A stretch of 64,000 bases of DNA from Gammaproteobacteria bacterium (GCA_011682695.1 JAACED010000001.1:1-64000), one strand, 5' to 3'; counted from the stretch's first letter, positions 43,732 to 53,205 are shown. Translations and numbers: made by a program. Notes: generated by a model from the letters alone, not told the origin.

Positions 43732-44842
43732 GGGGCGGCGTGAATCGAACGGCATCGGGTTTCACCGCGTTGACGACCAGTCCCTCTCTCAGCGCTGCCT
43801 CCGTCACGGCCACTGCGTTCGGTTGATCGAGGACCGCCGCCAGAAGCAGCCCCCGGCCGCGAACCTCACGCACGCCTCCGATTGCCGACAGCCCGGCTCG
43901 TAACTGCGCCGAACGGGCAAGGCAGTTTTCTTGCAGATCACGAGAATCGATTTCGTCGAGCACTGCACATGCGGCTGCACTGACGACCGGGCCGCCTCCG
44001 AATGTCGTTGCATGATCCCCGTACTCGAACGCGACGGCGACATCGCTGCGTGCGAGACAAGCACCGATCGGAAGCCCGTTGGCGAGACCCTTCGCGACAG
44101 TCGCAATGTCGGGCTCGAACCCGAGCGATTGCCATGAGAACCACGTGCCCGTCCGTCCGACACCGGCCTGCACGTCATCGACGATCATGGCCACGTCCGA
44201 GATGTCGCACAAATGTCGCACGGATCGGAGGTATCCCTCATCGAGCGGGAGGACTCCTCCCTCCCCTTGGATGGTCTCAACTATCACCGCTGCGGTGTTC
44301 GTCCCTATGACGGCGGCGAGAGCATCGATGTCTCCCGGAGGAACCTGTCGAAAGCCGGGCGGCAGTGGCTGGAAAGTTATCTGTTTTGAGGGCTGACCCG
44401 TAGCTGCGAGCGTTGCGAGCGTACGACCGTGAAAAGAACCGTCGAGCGTCACGATCTCGAACGCTTCCGGGCCCTTGCGTTTCTGTGACCACCTACGTGC
44501 AAGCTTGATGGCGCATTCGTTGGCAGTCGCTCCGTCGTTGGCGAAGAACACCTGGTCGAGACCGGAGAGTTCGCTCAAGCGCTCGGCGAGCACCACCTGA
44601 GGCTCCGTGTAGAAGAGGTTCGACACATGGACCAGCGTTCCCATCTGACGCTCGACTGCCTCTCGTATCCGTGGATTGGCGTGTCCCACCCCCGTGACGG
44701 CCAAACCCGCCAGGCAGTCGACGTAGAGGCGCCCCTCGTCGTCGAACAGCCACACGCCCTCACCACGTGTAAAGACGACGGAATGGCGCCGATACGTCTG
44801 CATCACAGCTCTTGCCTCGCGATGACGCAGTTCTTCAGACAT
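43652..44842 (-). CDS. argD: Acetylornithine aminotransferase
   Basis: 396 residues, class III PLP aminotransferase. PLP Lys in ATVAKGLANGLPIGA, ligand region IVDDVQAGVGRTG (the usual DEVQ reads DDVQ), FHGRTLATLAATGQ and NDGATANECAIKLAR. It makes N-acetylornithine from the semialdehyde. The ATG at 44842 overlaps the argB stop by 8 bp; a TTG two codons upstream is possible. Last gene of argC-argJ-argB-argD; argF, which normally follows, is missing. Confidence 0.93.
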   Translation of the reverse strand: MSEELRHREARAVMQTYRRHSVVFTRGEGVWLFDDEGRLYVDCLAGLAVTGVGHANPRIREAVERQMGTLVHVSNLFYTEPQVVLAERLSELSGLDQVFFANDGATANECAIKLARRWSQKRKGPEAFEIVTLDGSFHGRTLATLAATGQPSKQITFQPLPPGFRQVPPGDIDALAAVIGTNTAAVIVETIQGEGGVLPLDEGYLRSVRHLCDISDVAMIVDDVQAGVGRTGTWFSWQSLGFEPDIATVAKGLANGLPIGACLARSDVAVAFEYGDHATTFGGGPVVSAAACAVLDEIDSRDLQENCLARSAQLRAGLSAIGGVREVRGRGLLLAAVLDQPNAVAVTEAALREGLVVNAVKPDAVRFTPPLTIEARNVDLAIHRFASAMESSSRSV

Positions 44843-45743
44843 CGTCAAACCGATGGATCATCGTCCCGATGCCTTCCGGCGTGAAGATCTCCAGCAGCGT
44901 CGCATGCTGGATGCGCCCGTCGAGGATGTGGGCCCGATGAACCCCTGCCTCCATCGCCGCGACGCAGGAGGCCAGCTTTGGGAGCATCCCGCCGCGCACC
45001 GTCCCGGAGTCGATCACCTCCTTCAGCTCCGCGAGTGTCAGCCGCTGGAGCAGCCCTTCCTGATTCTCGTGGTTCCGATACACGCCTTCGACATCCGTGA
45101 GATACACGAGCTTCTCCGCCCCGAGCGCCGCTGCGATCGCTCCTGCCGCCGTGTCTGCATTGACGTTGTACACCCTTCCGTCCTTCTCACTCCTGCCGAG
45201 CGGCGCCACAACCGGAACGAAGCCCGCATCGAGCATGTCCTCGAGGACACCGGGATTCACGTGCTCGATCTCACCGACGAGCCCCAGACGCTCATCCTTC
45301 GCTCTCACGGACAGCATCCTTCCGTCTATCCCCGTGACTCCCACCGCCTTCGCCTCGTGCCCGGTCAACAGCCGAACGATGTCTGGATTCACGATGCCTG
45401 CGAGGATCGATTGGACCACCTCCAGCGTCTCCCCGTCGGTCACGCGAAGCCCGTCGATCCAAGCGGTCTCGACGCCGGCCCGGCGAAGCGCCGTGGTGAT
45501 CTGAGGTCCACCTCCATGAACGATGACCGGCCGAATCCCCACCGTTGAAAGCAGCGTGACATCACCGGCGAAACTCTGACGCAGGACCTCATCGTCCATT
45601 GCGGAGCCGCCGTACTTGATGACGACCGTCTTGCCGCGGTACTCCTGGATGTACGGCATCGCCTCCATCAGGATCCTGGCTTTCGCCATCGTGACGGCAA
45701 TGAGTGGCCTCTCCGAATTCGGGGCGCTGTGACCCGTCGCCAT
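44835..45743 (-). CDS. argB: Acetylglutamate kinase
   Basis: 302 residues. N-terminal VVIKYGGSAM, VHGGGPQI, the middle NVNADTAAGAIAAALGAEKLVYLTDVEGVY and the C-terminal GGMLPKLASCVAAMEAGVHRAHILDG are all family motifs. It phosphorylates N-acetylglutamate and is usually arginine-inhibited. The ATG shares one base with the argJ stop (TGATG). A long upstream extension of the same frame is antisense-like and is not part of the gene. Confidence 0.96.
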   Translation of the reverse strand: MATGHSAPNSERPLIAVTMAKARILMEAMPYIQEYRGKTVVIKYGGSAMDDEVLRQSFAGDVTLLSTVGIRPVIVHGGGPQITTALRRAGVETAWIDGLRVTDGETLEVVQSILAGIVNPDIVRLLTGHEAKAVGVTGIDGRMLSVRAKDERLGLVGEIEHVNPGVLEDMLDAGFVPVVAPLGRSEKDGRVYNVNADTAAGAIAAALGAEKLVYLTDVEGVYRNHENQEGLLQRLTLAELKEVIDSGTVRGGMLPKLASCVAAMEAGVHRAHILDGRIQHATLLEIFTPEGIGTMIHRFDDV

Positions 45744-46915
45744 CAGGACCGCTCCCCGTTGAGCTGCACATATTCCGGCGTCAGATCCGTAGTCAGCACT
45801 TCGGCCTTCCCTGGGCCATCCCCAATCCGTACGGAAACGGTGAAGTCGCCGACGACCAGGGCGCGTACGAGCGATTCCTCGTCGAAAGGAACGCCCATGC
45901 CCGCGCTCGCGACCAGATACTCGCCAAACCGGACTTCGACATGCTCCGGGTCGAATGCTGCGTCCGACACTCCGAGAGCGGCGACGATACGGCCCCAGTT
46001 CGGGTCGCCGCCGTAGAACGAAGCCCTCACAAGAGCGCTGTCCGCGATCGTCATCCCCGCGCTGCGAGCGTCGGCATCGGCGACCGCTCCCGAGATTCTG
46101 ATCGTCACGACCTTCGATGCGCCTTCCGCGTCCTGTGCGATCTTCAACGCCAAGTCCTTGCATGCGCTCGTCAGAACATCGGCGAATGCTTCCCTGCTCG
46201 GTCGCCGTCCGCTCGCCCCCGAGGCAAGGACGACCACGGTGTCATTGGTCGACGTACAGCCGTCGATGTTGACCGAATTGAACGAAACGTCGACAGCCTC
46301 GCGCAGAACCGTCCCGAGCGTCGCGGCATCGACCTCCGCATCGGTTGTCAACACGGCGAGCATGGTCGCCATATCAGGGCGAAGCATGCCGGCACCCTTC
46401 GCCATCCCCCCGATGACGTATCCCCCACCATGACGCACCGTCTGCTTGGAGACCGTGTCCGTGGTCATGATCGCCTCCGCTGCGAAGTCGGCGTGCCGAT
46501 TGCTGCTGCCACTCGTCGTGAAGAGACGCCCGATACCGTCACGCACGCGTTCGACGGGTAGATGCGATCCGATCGGTCCCGTCGAGCACGGCATCACGTC
46601 TTCCGGGCTGCAATCGAGAGCCTCGGCGGCAGCCCGAGTCGTGGCGAGCGCAGCCTCCATCCCCGCCGTGCCGGTGGCCGCATTCGCACATCCCGAGTTC
46701 AATAGAACGGCGCGGAGTCGGCCATCTGCGATGCGGCGTCTCGCGAGGACGACCGGAGGTGCCGCCGTTCGCGACTTCGTGAAGACCGCTGCAGCGGGAA
46801 CGGCAGATTCTGCCATCACGATGGCCAGATCGCGATCGCCGTTTCCTTTGATGCCGACAGCGATCCCTCCGGCACTGAAGCCAACCGGCACGGTAACGCC
46901 ACTCACGGCATCCAT
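45743..46915 (-). CDS. argJ: Bifunctional ornithine acetyltransferase / N-acetylglutamate synthase
   Basis: 390 residues. The self-cleavage site is the Thr in KGAGMLRPDMATML; NSGCANAATG and NIDGCTSTNDT are also present. The enzyme recycles the acetyl group from acetylornithine to glutamate, so the pathway here is the cyclic one. Overlaps argC by 13 bp. Confidence 0.96.
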   Translation of the reverse strand: MDAVSGVTVPVGFSAGGIAVGIKGNGDRDLAIVMAESAVPAAAVFTKSRTAAPPVVLARRRIADGRLRAVLLNSGCANAATGTAGMEAALATTRAAAEALDCSPEDVMPCSTGPIGSHLPVERVRDGIGRLFTTSGSSNRHADFAAEAIMTTDTVSKQTVRHGGGYVIGGMAKGAGMLRPDMATMLAVLTTDAEVDAATLGTVLREAVDVSFNSVNIDGCTSTNDTVVVLASGASGRRPSREAFADVLTSACKDLALKIAQDAEGASKVVTIRISGAVADADARSAGMTIADSALVRASFYGGDPNWGRIVAALGVSDAAFDPEHVEVRFGEYLVASAGMGVPFDEESLVRALVVGDFTVSVRIGDGPGKAEVLTTDLTPEYVQLNGERS

Positions 46916-47937
46916 CCTGCTCGTGGTAGTCCCGCGGCTTCGGGAAGACCGAACATCAGGTTCGCCGCCTGCACTGCTTGTCCTGCAGCACCCTTGAGAA
47001 GGTTGTCGATCACCGATAGCACCACCGCCTGACCCGTATGTTCATCGACATAGGCGGTGACCATGGCCCTGTTCGATCCGACGACCCAACGCGTCTGGGG
47101 GGCTTCGTGCACGACATCGACGAACACCGCTTCCCGATAGGCCTCTTCGAGTCCATCGAGAAGATCCTCCCGAGACTGCGCCCGCGCCAGAGGAACGGTG
47201 CAAGTTGCGAGAATGCCCCGTTGCATCGGCACCAGATGGGGTGTGAACGTCACCTTCACCGGCATTGCCGCCGCCAATTCCAGCCCCATCTCTATCTCCG
47301 GCCTATGGCGATGCTGAGCTACGCCGTAGGCTCGCACTCCTTCGTCGACCGCCCCGAACAGTAGGTCCGATCGAAGTGATCGACCTGCACCCGACACGCC
47401 GGAAAGAGCATTCACCACGATCCCAGTCGACGCGACGAGACCATGGCGCACCAGCGGCGCCAGCCCGATGAGTGTGGCGGTCGGATAACACCCGGGAGCT
47501 GCCACCAGATCCGATCCCCTGACGTCGAAGAGTTCCGGCAGGCCGTAGGTCCACGCAGGGAGAGACTCGGGAACAGGATGCCGGGATCCGTAGGCCAGCG
47601 CGTACCGTTCCCCGGTGTCCATACGGAAATCACTCCCGAGATCAACGACCCTCATTCCCCGTTCTGCAAGCTCCAGTCCGGGATCGGCCGAGGCGCCGTG
47701 TGGCAGGGCCAGGAATGCCAGATCCGCCTCGGGGACGGCTGCAGGGTCGATCGGGCCCAGTATGCGGTCCCGGCCTACGAGGTGTGGCTGCACTTCCCCA
47801 AGTCTGCTCCCGGCCTGGGTGTGAGCGCCGAGATAGACGACTTCGAAACTCGGGTGGGTGTCGAGGAGACGCACCAGTTCACCACCTCCGTATCCGGAGG
47901 CCCCAAGAATCGCCACGGAGATGGTCGGGCCCGACAT
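46903..47937 (-). CDS. argC: N-acetyl-gamma-glutamyl-phosphate reductase
   Basis: 344 residues. NADP motif VAILGASGYGGGELVRLL, catalytic Cys in AAPGCYPTATLIGLAPL, and the HRHRPEIEM region. Converts acetylglutamyl phosphate to the semialdehyde. First gene of argC-argJ-argB-argD, 10 bp downstream of the promoter/ARG box. A GTG two codons upstream (47943) is an alternative start. Confidence 0.96.
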   Translation of the reverse strand: MSGPTISVAILGASGYGGGELVRLLDTHPSFEVVYLGAHTQAGSRLGEVQPHLVGRDRILGPIDPAAVPEADLAFLALPHGASADPGLELAERGMRVVDLGSDFRMDTGERYALAYGSRHPVPESLPAWTYGLPELFDVRGSDLVAAPGCYPTATLIGLAPLVRHGLVASTGIVVNALSGVSGAGRSLRSDLLFGAVDEGVRAYGVAQHRHRPEIEMGLELAAAMPVKVTFTPHLVPMQRGILATCTVPLARAQSREDLLDGLEEAYREAVFVDVVHEAPQTRWVVGSNRAMVTAYVDEHTGQAVVLSVIDNLLKGAAGQAVQAANLMFGLPEAAGLPRAGWMP

Positions 47938-47946
47938 AAGCACAGG

Positions 47947-47975
47947 ACTATACGCATGTATGTATCATTATGCAA
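47947..47975 (-). promoter_or_regulatory. argC promoter with ARG box
   Basis: On the minus strand: -35 TTGCAT (47970-47975), 17-bp spacer, -10 TATAGT (47947-47952). ATACGCATGTATGTAT (47950-47965) matches the argR-box palindrome ATACGCATATGCGTAT in 13 of 16 positions and occupies the same place relative to the promoter. Confidence 0.8.
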
Positions 47976-49367
47976 TCAATCCTGGGCCGAGTCCCTCTCG
48001 GCCCACCACTCTTCCACCAACCGGTACGCCTCTTCCTCGGAGTAGGGACCGTGCTCGATCCGATACTCGGTGAGCATGCGTATCGCCTCGCCAACGGCCG
48101 GCCCCGGTGGTATTCCCAAGAAGCGCATGACATCGTTCCCGTCGATCGGCGGTCTGAGTGCGTCGAGTTCCTCCTTCTTGCGAAGCTCCGCTATGCGCTC
48201 TTCGAGTTCGTCGATACGGTTCTGAATGGCCCTCGCTCTGGCAGCGTTGCGTGTGGTGATGTCGCATCGCACCAACTGGTTGAGATCCTCCAGCAGAGGC
48301 CCTGCGTCCCGAACGTACCTACGCACCGCCGAGTCCGTCCATCCCATTTTGAACGTGTGTGGCCGCAGGTGAAGAAAGACCAGACGCGAGACGTTCTCGA
48401 CCTCGCTCTTCTTGAACCGCAATTCCTGCATGCGATCTCTCGCCATTCTGGCGCCGACGACCTCGTGGTGATGAAACGTCACACCACCGTCGCGGAACTC
48501 CCTCGTTTGTGGCTTGCCGACGTCGTGCAACAGTGCGGCGAGCCTGAGTTCCAGCTTCGGTTCGCATTTGTCGACGACGGCGAGCGTGTGGGCAAGGACG
48601 TCCTTGTGGCGATGAAGGGGATCTCTCGCCACCGCGAGGGCAGCGACCTCCGGCAGGAACTCCCCGGCGAGGCCACTGGTCACCATTGCTGCGAGTGCGG
48701 CTCCGGGCTGCGGAGCGAGGAGGAGTCGTGAGAGTTCGTCACGGATCCGTTCGGCAGAGATGATCGCCATTCTTCCGTGCATCTGGGTGACGGCTTTGAG
48801 AGCGCTCTCGGAAGGTTCGAATCCAAGTGTGGCCATGAACCTGAACAGCCGCAGCATTCGCAACGGATCATCCGAGAAGGAGATCTCCGGTCCCATCGGT
48901 GTCCGCAGAATCCCCCGGTGAAGGTCGGTGAGACCTCCATACGGGTCGATCATCTCCGGATGGGGCAGCAGTCTGAGGGCGACGGCGTTGACCGTGAAAT
49001 CTCGCCGGGAGAGGTCCGTCTCGAGGTCGTCGGAGAACTCCACCCTCGGTTTGCGGCTCTTGTCCCGGTATACCTCCCTGCGAAATGTGGTGATCTCATG
49101 GGTCACGCCCCCCTTGATCACGCCAACGGTCCCGAATGCCTCCCCGACAGTGAAAGTCGAGTCCGCCCAGCCTGTCACCACTTCGAGGATTTGCTCCGGT
49201 CGAGCGTCGGTGGCGAAATCGAGATCACTGTGTTCGCGTCCGAGTAACAGGTCGCGTACCGATCCTCCGACAAGATAGAGGCGGAACCCCGCATCGATGA
49301 AGCGCTGCGAGATTTGGTGGGGAGTTCGATCTGCGTCGAGGAACCCGCTGAGACGTTCCGGAATCAT
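47976..49367 (-). CDS. cca: CCA-adding tRNA nucleotidyltransferase with HD domain
   Basis: 463 residues. Nucleotidyltransferase core LYLVGGSVRDLLLGREHSDLDFATDA, RRDFTVNAVAL and LRMLRLFRF, then an HD domain (HKDVLAHTLAVVD, LAALLHDVGKPQTRE) and a C-terminal helical part. It adds or repairs the 3' CCA of tRNAs; the tRNA-Gly at 6367 lacks an encoded CCA and needs it. Equivalent to mycobacterial pcnA (Rv3907c), which also sits a few genes before the sigM-trx region. Confidence 0.94.
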   Translation of the reverse strand: MIPERLSGFLDADRTPHQISQRFIDAGFRLYLVGGSVRDLLLGREHSDLDFATDARPEQILEVVTGWADSTFTVGEAFGTVGVIKGGVTHEITTFRREVYRDKSRKPRVEFSDDLETDLSRRDFTVNAVALRLLPHPEMIDPYGGLTDLHRGILRTPMGPEISFSDDPLRMLRLFRFMATLGFEPSESALKAVTQMHGRMAIISAERIRDELSRLLLAPQPGAALAAMVTSGLAGEFLPEVAALAVARDPLHRHKDVLAHTLAVVDKCEPKLELRLAALLHDVGKPQTREFRDGGVTFHHHEVVGARMARDRMQELRFKKSEVENVSRLVFLHLRPHTFKMGWTDSAVRRYVRDAGPLLEDLNQLVRCDITTRNAARARAIQNRIDELEERIAELRKKEELDALRPPIDGNDVMRFLGIPPGPAVGEAIRMLTEYRIEHGPYSEEEAYRLVEEWWAERDSAQD

Positions 49368-49383
49368 CGCCTGCAGGATAGGC

Positions 49384-49408
49384 CGGGGGCGGCCGATGGC
49401 CGCCCCCG
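49384..49408 (-). terminator. Terminator hairpin after pilT
   Basis: CGGGGGCGGCC and GGCCGCCCCCG form an 11-bp perfect stem with a 3-nt loop, between the pilT stop and the cca start. There is no T-run. Confidence 0.75.
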
Positions 49409-49429
49409 TATTGCTCCCCTACTCCATCG

Positions 49430-50512
49430 TTACGCCCGGATGAGACCCAACTGTTCGGTTTGCACACGGAAATCGTGTGGGTTGCTCGCAGAATCGATCG
49501 CTTCCTGGAAGCTGATCATGTCCTTCTTGTACAGCTCGAGGATTGCCTGGTCGAACGATTGCATGCCATAGAAGTCGCCTTCTCTAATCACGTCGGCGAG
49601 CGTGTGCGTGCTCTTCGCGTCGACGATGCGATCGAAGACGCGAGCGTTCATCGTCAACACCTCGACCGCAGGGACTCGCCCGTGACCGTCGGCCCGGTCG
49701 AGGAGACGCATGCTGACAACTCCACGCAACGTTCCCGCGATGAGCAGTCGTATCTGTTTCTGCTGGTACGGGGGAAAGAAATCGACGATGCGACTGATCG
49801 TCTCCGTCGCGTCGATCGTATGCAGCGACGAGAGCACGAGATGTCCGGTTTCTGCGGCCTTCAGCGCCGCACGAACCGTTTCTGCATCTCTCATCTCACC
49901 GATCATGATGATGTCGGGATCTTGCCGCAGAACGCGCTTGAGCGCCTCTGCAAAGTCCTCGGTATCCACACCGATCTCACGTTGGGAGACCATGCCCAGC
50001 TTGTCGGAGTGCAACACTTCGATAGGATCTTCGATGGTCAGGATATTGACCCGCTTCGTCGAGTTGATGTGATCGATCATTGCCGCCAGCGTCGTCGTCT
50101 TTCCGGAGCCGGTCGGTCCCGTCACCAACACCAGTCCTCGAGGTTCCGAGGCAAGCTTCTCCAACACGGGTGGCAGTCCGAGTTCTTCGAAGCCGGGACA
50201 CTCCGATAGCACCCTGCGAATGACGATCGAGACCGATCCGCGCTGCCGGTACACGTTGACCCTGAACCTCCCGAGGCTCGACTTCCCGTATGCGAAGTCG
50301 GCTTCCCCTGAAGCTCGAAACTCCTCTGCGGCCCGGTCGCTGAACACCGCCTCTGCGAAGGCTTCCGTGTCCGAAGGAGTCAGGGTCGGCAGACTCGTGG
50401 GGTGCAACTCTCCATCGATGCGCATCACTGGGGGAGATCCGACCTTCAGATGAAGGTCGGATGCGTCCACTTCCTGCATTCTCGCCAACAACTCATCGAT
50501 CGGTACGGTCAT
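49430..50512 (-). CDS. pilT: Twitching-motility-type ATPase PilT
   Basis: 360 residues. N-terminal PAS-like domain (MQEVDASDLHLKVGSPP), Walker A GPTGSGKT (132-139), Asp box ILTIEDPIEVLH, Walker B RQDPDIIMIGEMRDAETVRAAL and the His box SSLHTIDATETISR; the C-terminal AIRA-like end is LGLIRA. PilT powers pilus retraction. No other type IV pilus gene is in the window, so the rest of the machine must be elsewhere. ATG 50512 is preferred to the GTG two codons upstream for spacing to GAGGAA. Confidence 0.93.
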   Translation of the reverse strand: MTVPIDELLARMQEVDASDLHLKVGSPPVMRIDGELHPTSLPTLTPSDTEAFAEAVFSDRAAEEFRASGEADFAYGKSSLGRFRVNVYRQRGSVSIVIRRVLSECPGFEELGLPPVLEKLASEPRGLVLVTGPTGSGKTTTLAAMIDHINSTKRVNILTIEDPIEVLHSDKLGMVSQREIGVDTEDFAEALKRVLRQDPDIIMIGEMRDAETVRAALKAAETGHLVLSSLHTIDATETISRIVDFFPPYQQKQIRLLIAGTLRGVVSMRLLDRADGHGRVPAVEVLTMNARVFDRIVDAKSTHTLADVIREGDFYGMQSFDQAILELYKKDMISFQEAIDSASNPHDFRVQTEQLGLIRA

Positions 50513-50586
50513 GCTCACTTCCTCGAATCACGCACCTTCAAATTATCGGCCGCGCTCCGAGTTCCTTGACCCCCTTGGGGTGGCCG

Positions 50587-51597
50587 TCAGAACTTCCAGT
50601 ACGGCCGCTGCGCTTCCATGAGCAGGTCGAGAATCCTCCATGCTCCCTCTGGTGATTGCAGCCCTGTCCTCGAAGGAATGGGCTCCCCGGCAATCCCGGC
50701 GATGGTTGCCGTCACAGACCGTTCCATCGCTGCGAGGTTGTAACCACCTTCCAAGAACAGGATCAACCGTCGATCGGGGACCGTTACGCGTACCGCCGAC
50801 GCCATCATCTGGTAGTCGCTCTCGAGCAGTGATGCCTCCGCTATCGGATCCTCGCTATGGCCGTCGTAGCCGGCGCTGACCAGGATCCAATCGGGCTCGA
50901 ATTGTTCGAGGATCGGAATCACGGCCCGTGCAAAGGCTTCGGAGTAGAAATCTCCTGCCGTGTTTACGGGCACCGACAAGTTCACCGTCCTCCCGGCTCC
51001 GGGGCCGATACCGACCTCTTCGACCCATCCGGTCCCCGGGTAGAACGGGAACTGATGCAACGACACATACAGGACTGCCGGGTCCATCAAGAAGGTGTCC
51101 TGTGTGGCGTTTCCGTGATGAATGTCCCAGTCAACGATTGCGACGCGCTCTCCTTCGTCGGCAAGCATGCGGGCGGTGATTGCGATGTTGTTGAACAGGC
51201 AGAATCCCATTGCTCTGTCTGCAAGCGCGTGATGCCCCGGCGGTCGGATGGCAAGGAACGCCACCTCCGCACTCCCTGCACGCAACAGCTCCACGGCGGC
51301 AGGACCCGACCCGGCAGCTCGCAATGCCGCCTCCCAACTGCCCGGCCCTGCCGGCGTATCCGGATCCAACTCCACCCGGCCCTCCATCGAGGCTCTCCGC
51401 ACCATCTCGATGTAGTCGGGTCGGTGCACGGTACGAAGCGCAACGGGGTCGATCATCGGCGAATCGATTCCTACGACTTCCAGATGGCCCGCCTGCACAC
51501 CCCGAATGACCGCTGCCAGCCGCTCCGACCGTTCGGGATGCCATGGCCCCGTATCGTGCCGAAGCATCGCCTCGTGGGTGACCAGCAACACTCGCAT
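50587..51597 (-). CDS. Histone deacetylase-family (AcuC-like) deacetylase
   Basis: 336 residues. Zinc and catalytic motifs: RPPGHHA (tandem His), DWDIHHGNATQ (Asp and His ligands), SAGYDGHSEDPI (second Asp region) and EGGYNL near the end. In bacteria such enzymes deacetylate acetyl-CoA synthetase, polyamines or other small molecules. Two GNAT acetyltransferase genes are in the window, one directly divergent from it, but a functional pair is only a guess. Start at MRVLLVTHE (51597). Confidence 0.9.
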   Translation of the reverse strand: MRVLLVTHEAMLRHDTGPWHPERSERLAAVIRGVQAGHLEVVGIDSPMIDPVALRTVHRPDYIEMVRRASMEGRVELDPDTPAGPGSWEAALRAAGSGPAAVELLRAGSAEVAFLAIRPPGHHALADRAMGFCLFNNIAITARMLADEGERVAIVDWDIHHGNATQDTFLMDPAVLYVSLHQFPFYPGTGWVEEVGIGPGAGRTVNLSVPVNTAGDFYSEAFARAVIPILEQFEPDWILVSAGYDGHSEDPIAEASLLESDYQMMASAVRVTVPDRRLILFLEGGYNLAAMERSVTATIAGIAGEPIPSRTGLQSPEGAWRILDLLMEAQRPYWKF

Positions 51598-51659
51598 GCC
51601 CCTACTCTGGCAGACGCAATGACGATCACAGTACGATTCGCCCATGGCCGGGAACCGTG

Positions 51660-52361
51660 ATGCGACATACTGGTGAATGGCCCGGAAGCATCGTCTTGCG
51701 CCATGGACTGTCGAAATCCATTGCTCGACCGTGGAACAGGGATGTCCCGGACGCTCACCTCACGCTGATACGCGGCACGGCGGACTTCCTCTCGGAGTGT
51801 GCCGATCATCTCCGTGCGATGGGAGTTCCCTCGGTCGCTTCGTCGCCGCTGCCGTCATCCGCGACTCGCTTGTGGAAAGAAGCGGGGTACCGACCGTTCG
51901 AGCGTCTCGACGTGTTCGCCAGAGAGCTCACGGGAGATCTTCCTGATCCCGGTATCACCGTCGATGCGGAACGAGCACAAGACTGGGATGCGGTAGAGCG
52001 AGTCGATCGAAGCTCATTCGAGCCGTTCTGGCGTCTGGACGCCGCCGGCCTTCGAGAAGCATTCACGGCCGCCCCCCGCTCTGTGTTGCTGACGGCTCGC
52101 GCTCCGGATCTGCTCGGATTCTCCATCGTCGGTGTCGGGTCGGTCGCCGGATACCTCCAGCGAATCGCCGTAACCCCCGATGCGCAAGGCCGTGGCCTGG
52201 GCCGTTCGCTCGTTCGAGCTTCCATGCAGTGGGCTCACCGCCATGGAGCGAGGGAGATGCTGCTCAATACTCTGCCGAACAACGACACCGCTTCCGGTCT
52301 CTACGTCGACGAAGGGTTCTTCCAGCTCGACGACCACCTCGATATCCTTCGAAAGGGCTGA
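51660..52361 (+). CDS. GNAT-family N-acetyltransferase
   Basis: 233 residues. The C-terminal GNAT half has SVAGYLQRIAVTPDAQGRGLGRSLVRASMQWAHRHGAREMLLNT with the acetyl-CoA loop QGRGLG and the downstream NDTASGLYVDEGF; the N-terminal 90 residues look like a degenerate second GNAT repeat. Start ATG 51660 (GTG 51657 directly before). Divergent from the deacetylase gene and 8 bp upstream of the DegV gene. Substrate unknown; RimI/MshD-like activities are possible. Confidence 0.82.
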   Translation: MRHTGEWPGSIVLRHGLSKSIARPWNRDVPDAHLTLIRGTADFLSECADHLRAMGVPSVASSPLPSSATRLWKEAGYRPFERLDVFARELTGDLPDPGITVDAERAQDWDAVERVDRSSFEPFWRLDAAGLREAFTAAPRSVLLTARAPDLLGFSIVGVGSVAGYLQRIAVTPDAQGRGLGRSLVRASMQWAHRHGAREMLLNTLPNNDTASGLYVDEGFFQLDDHLDILRKG

Positions 52362-52369
52362 CAAACCAC

Positions 52370-53197
52370 ATGATCCGCGTCGTGACCGACTCCGCCTGCG
52401 ACCTCCCGGAAGAGATCATCGCCGCGCACGATATCGAAATCGTGCCTCTCACCATCAGATTCGGTGAGGAGACCTTCCTGGATCGCATCGAACTCTCCAC
52501 CCCCTCGTTCTGGCATCGGGTGCGTTCCGCCGAATCCTTGCCGGAGACCTCCGCTCCAAGTGCCGGCCAGTTCCTCGAAACCTTCGAGCGCCTCGCCTCC
52601 CACAATGCCGACGGGATCGTCGTCATCAGTCTCTCGTCACGGCTCTCCGCCACCCATCAGGCGGCGCGGGTGGCTTCAGAACAGGTGAGGTCCATACCGG
52701 TCAAGGTCATCGATTCCCAGAACGCCACGACTGCCCTCGGATTCCAGGTACTCGAGGCCGCTCGCGCCGCCGCGAGTGGTGCCGATCTCGACCAGGTGGC
52801 CGACGCAGCCCGGGATGCCGTGCCAAAGACAAAGGCCTTCGCCGTACTTGATACGCTCGAGTTCCTCCGCCGCGGAGGCCGCATCGGGGCTGCTGTGGCC
52901 TTCTTCGGGACAGCGCTCCAGATCAAACCGATGATCGAACTCGCCGAAGGAATCGTGGTTCCTGCCGGCAGGGTGCGAACACGTTCAAAGGCCCTGGCGG
53001 CAGTTGCAGCTCGAATCGTCGACATTGGTCCAAGGCTCGAAGAAGTGGCGATCATCCACGCCGATGCCAAAGAGGAAGCCCAGCGTCTCGCCGCTCGATT
53101 GGAGACCTCCTGCCGTATCTCAATCGCAGAGATCGGCCCGGTCATCGGAGCACACACCGGACCTGGGACCATCGGAGCCGCGTATCGCGTCCGCTGA
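52370..53197 (+). CDS. DegV family fatty-acid-binding protein
   Basis: 275 residues. Begins IRVVTDSACDLPEEI, with the binding-site motif ETSAPSAGQF, VISLSSRLSATHQAA, VIDSQNATTALGF and the C-terminal GPVIGAHTGPGTIG: a full DegV protein. Family members bind a fatty acid; in Gram-positives they (FakB) present it to FakA kinase. No fakA is nearby. Cotranscribed with the GNAT gene. Confidence 0.9.
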   Translation: MIRVVTDSACDLPEEIIAAHDIEIVPLTIRFGEETFLDRIELSTPSFWHRVRSAESLPETSAPSAGQFLETFERLASHNADGIVVISLSSRLSATHQAARVASEQVRSIPVKVIDSQNATTALGFQVLEAARAAASGADLDQVADAARDAVPKTKAFAVLDTLEFLRRGGRIGAAVAFFGTALQIKPMIELAEGIVVPAGRVRTRSKALAAVAARIVDIGPRLEEVAIIHADAKEEAQRLAARLETSCRISIAEIGPVIGAHTGPGTIGAAYRVR

Positions 53198-53205
53198 GTA
53201 ATTCC

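Noticed and set aside
44835-46163. argB read as a 442-residue protein
   Set aside because: The first 140 residues oppose argJ coding sequence and are Arg-rich with no similarity to known kinases; the ATG at 45743 coupled to argJ is the natural start.
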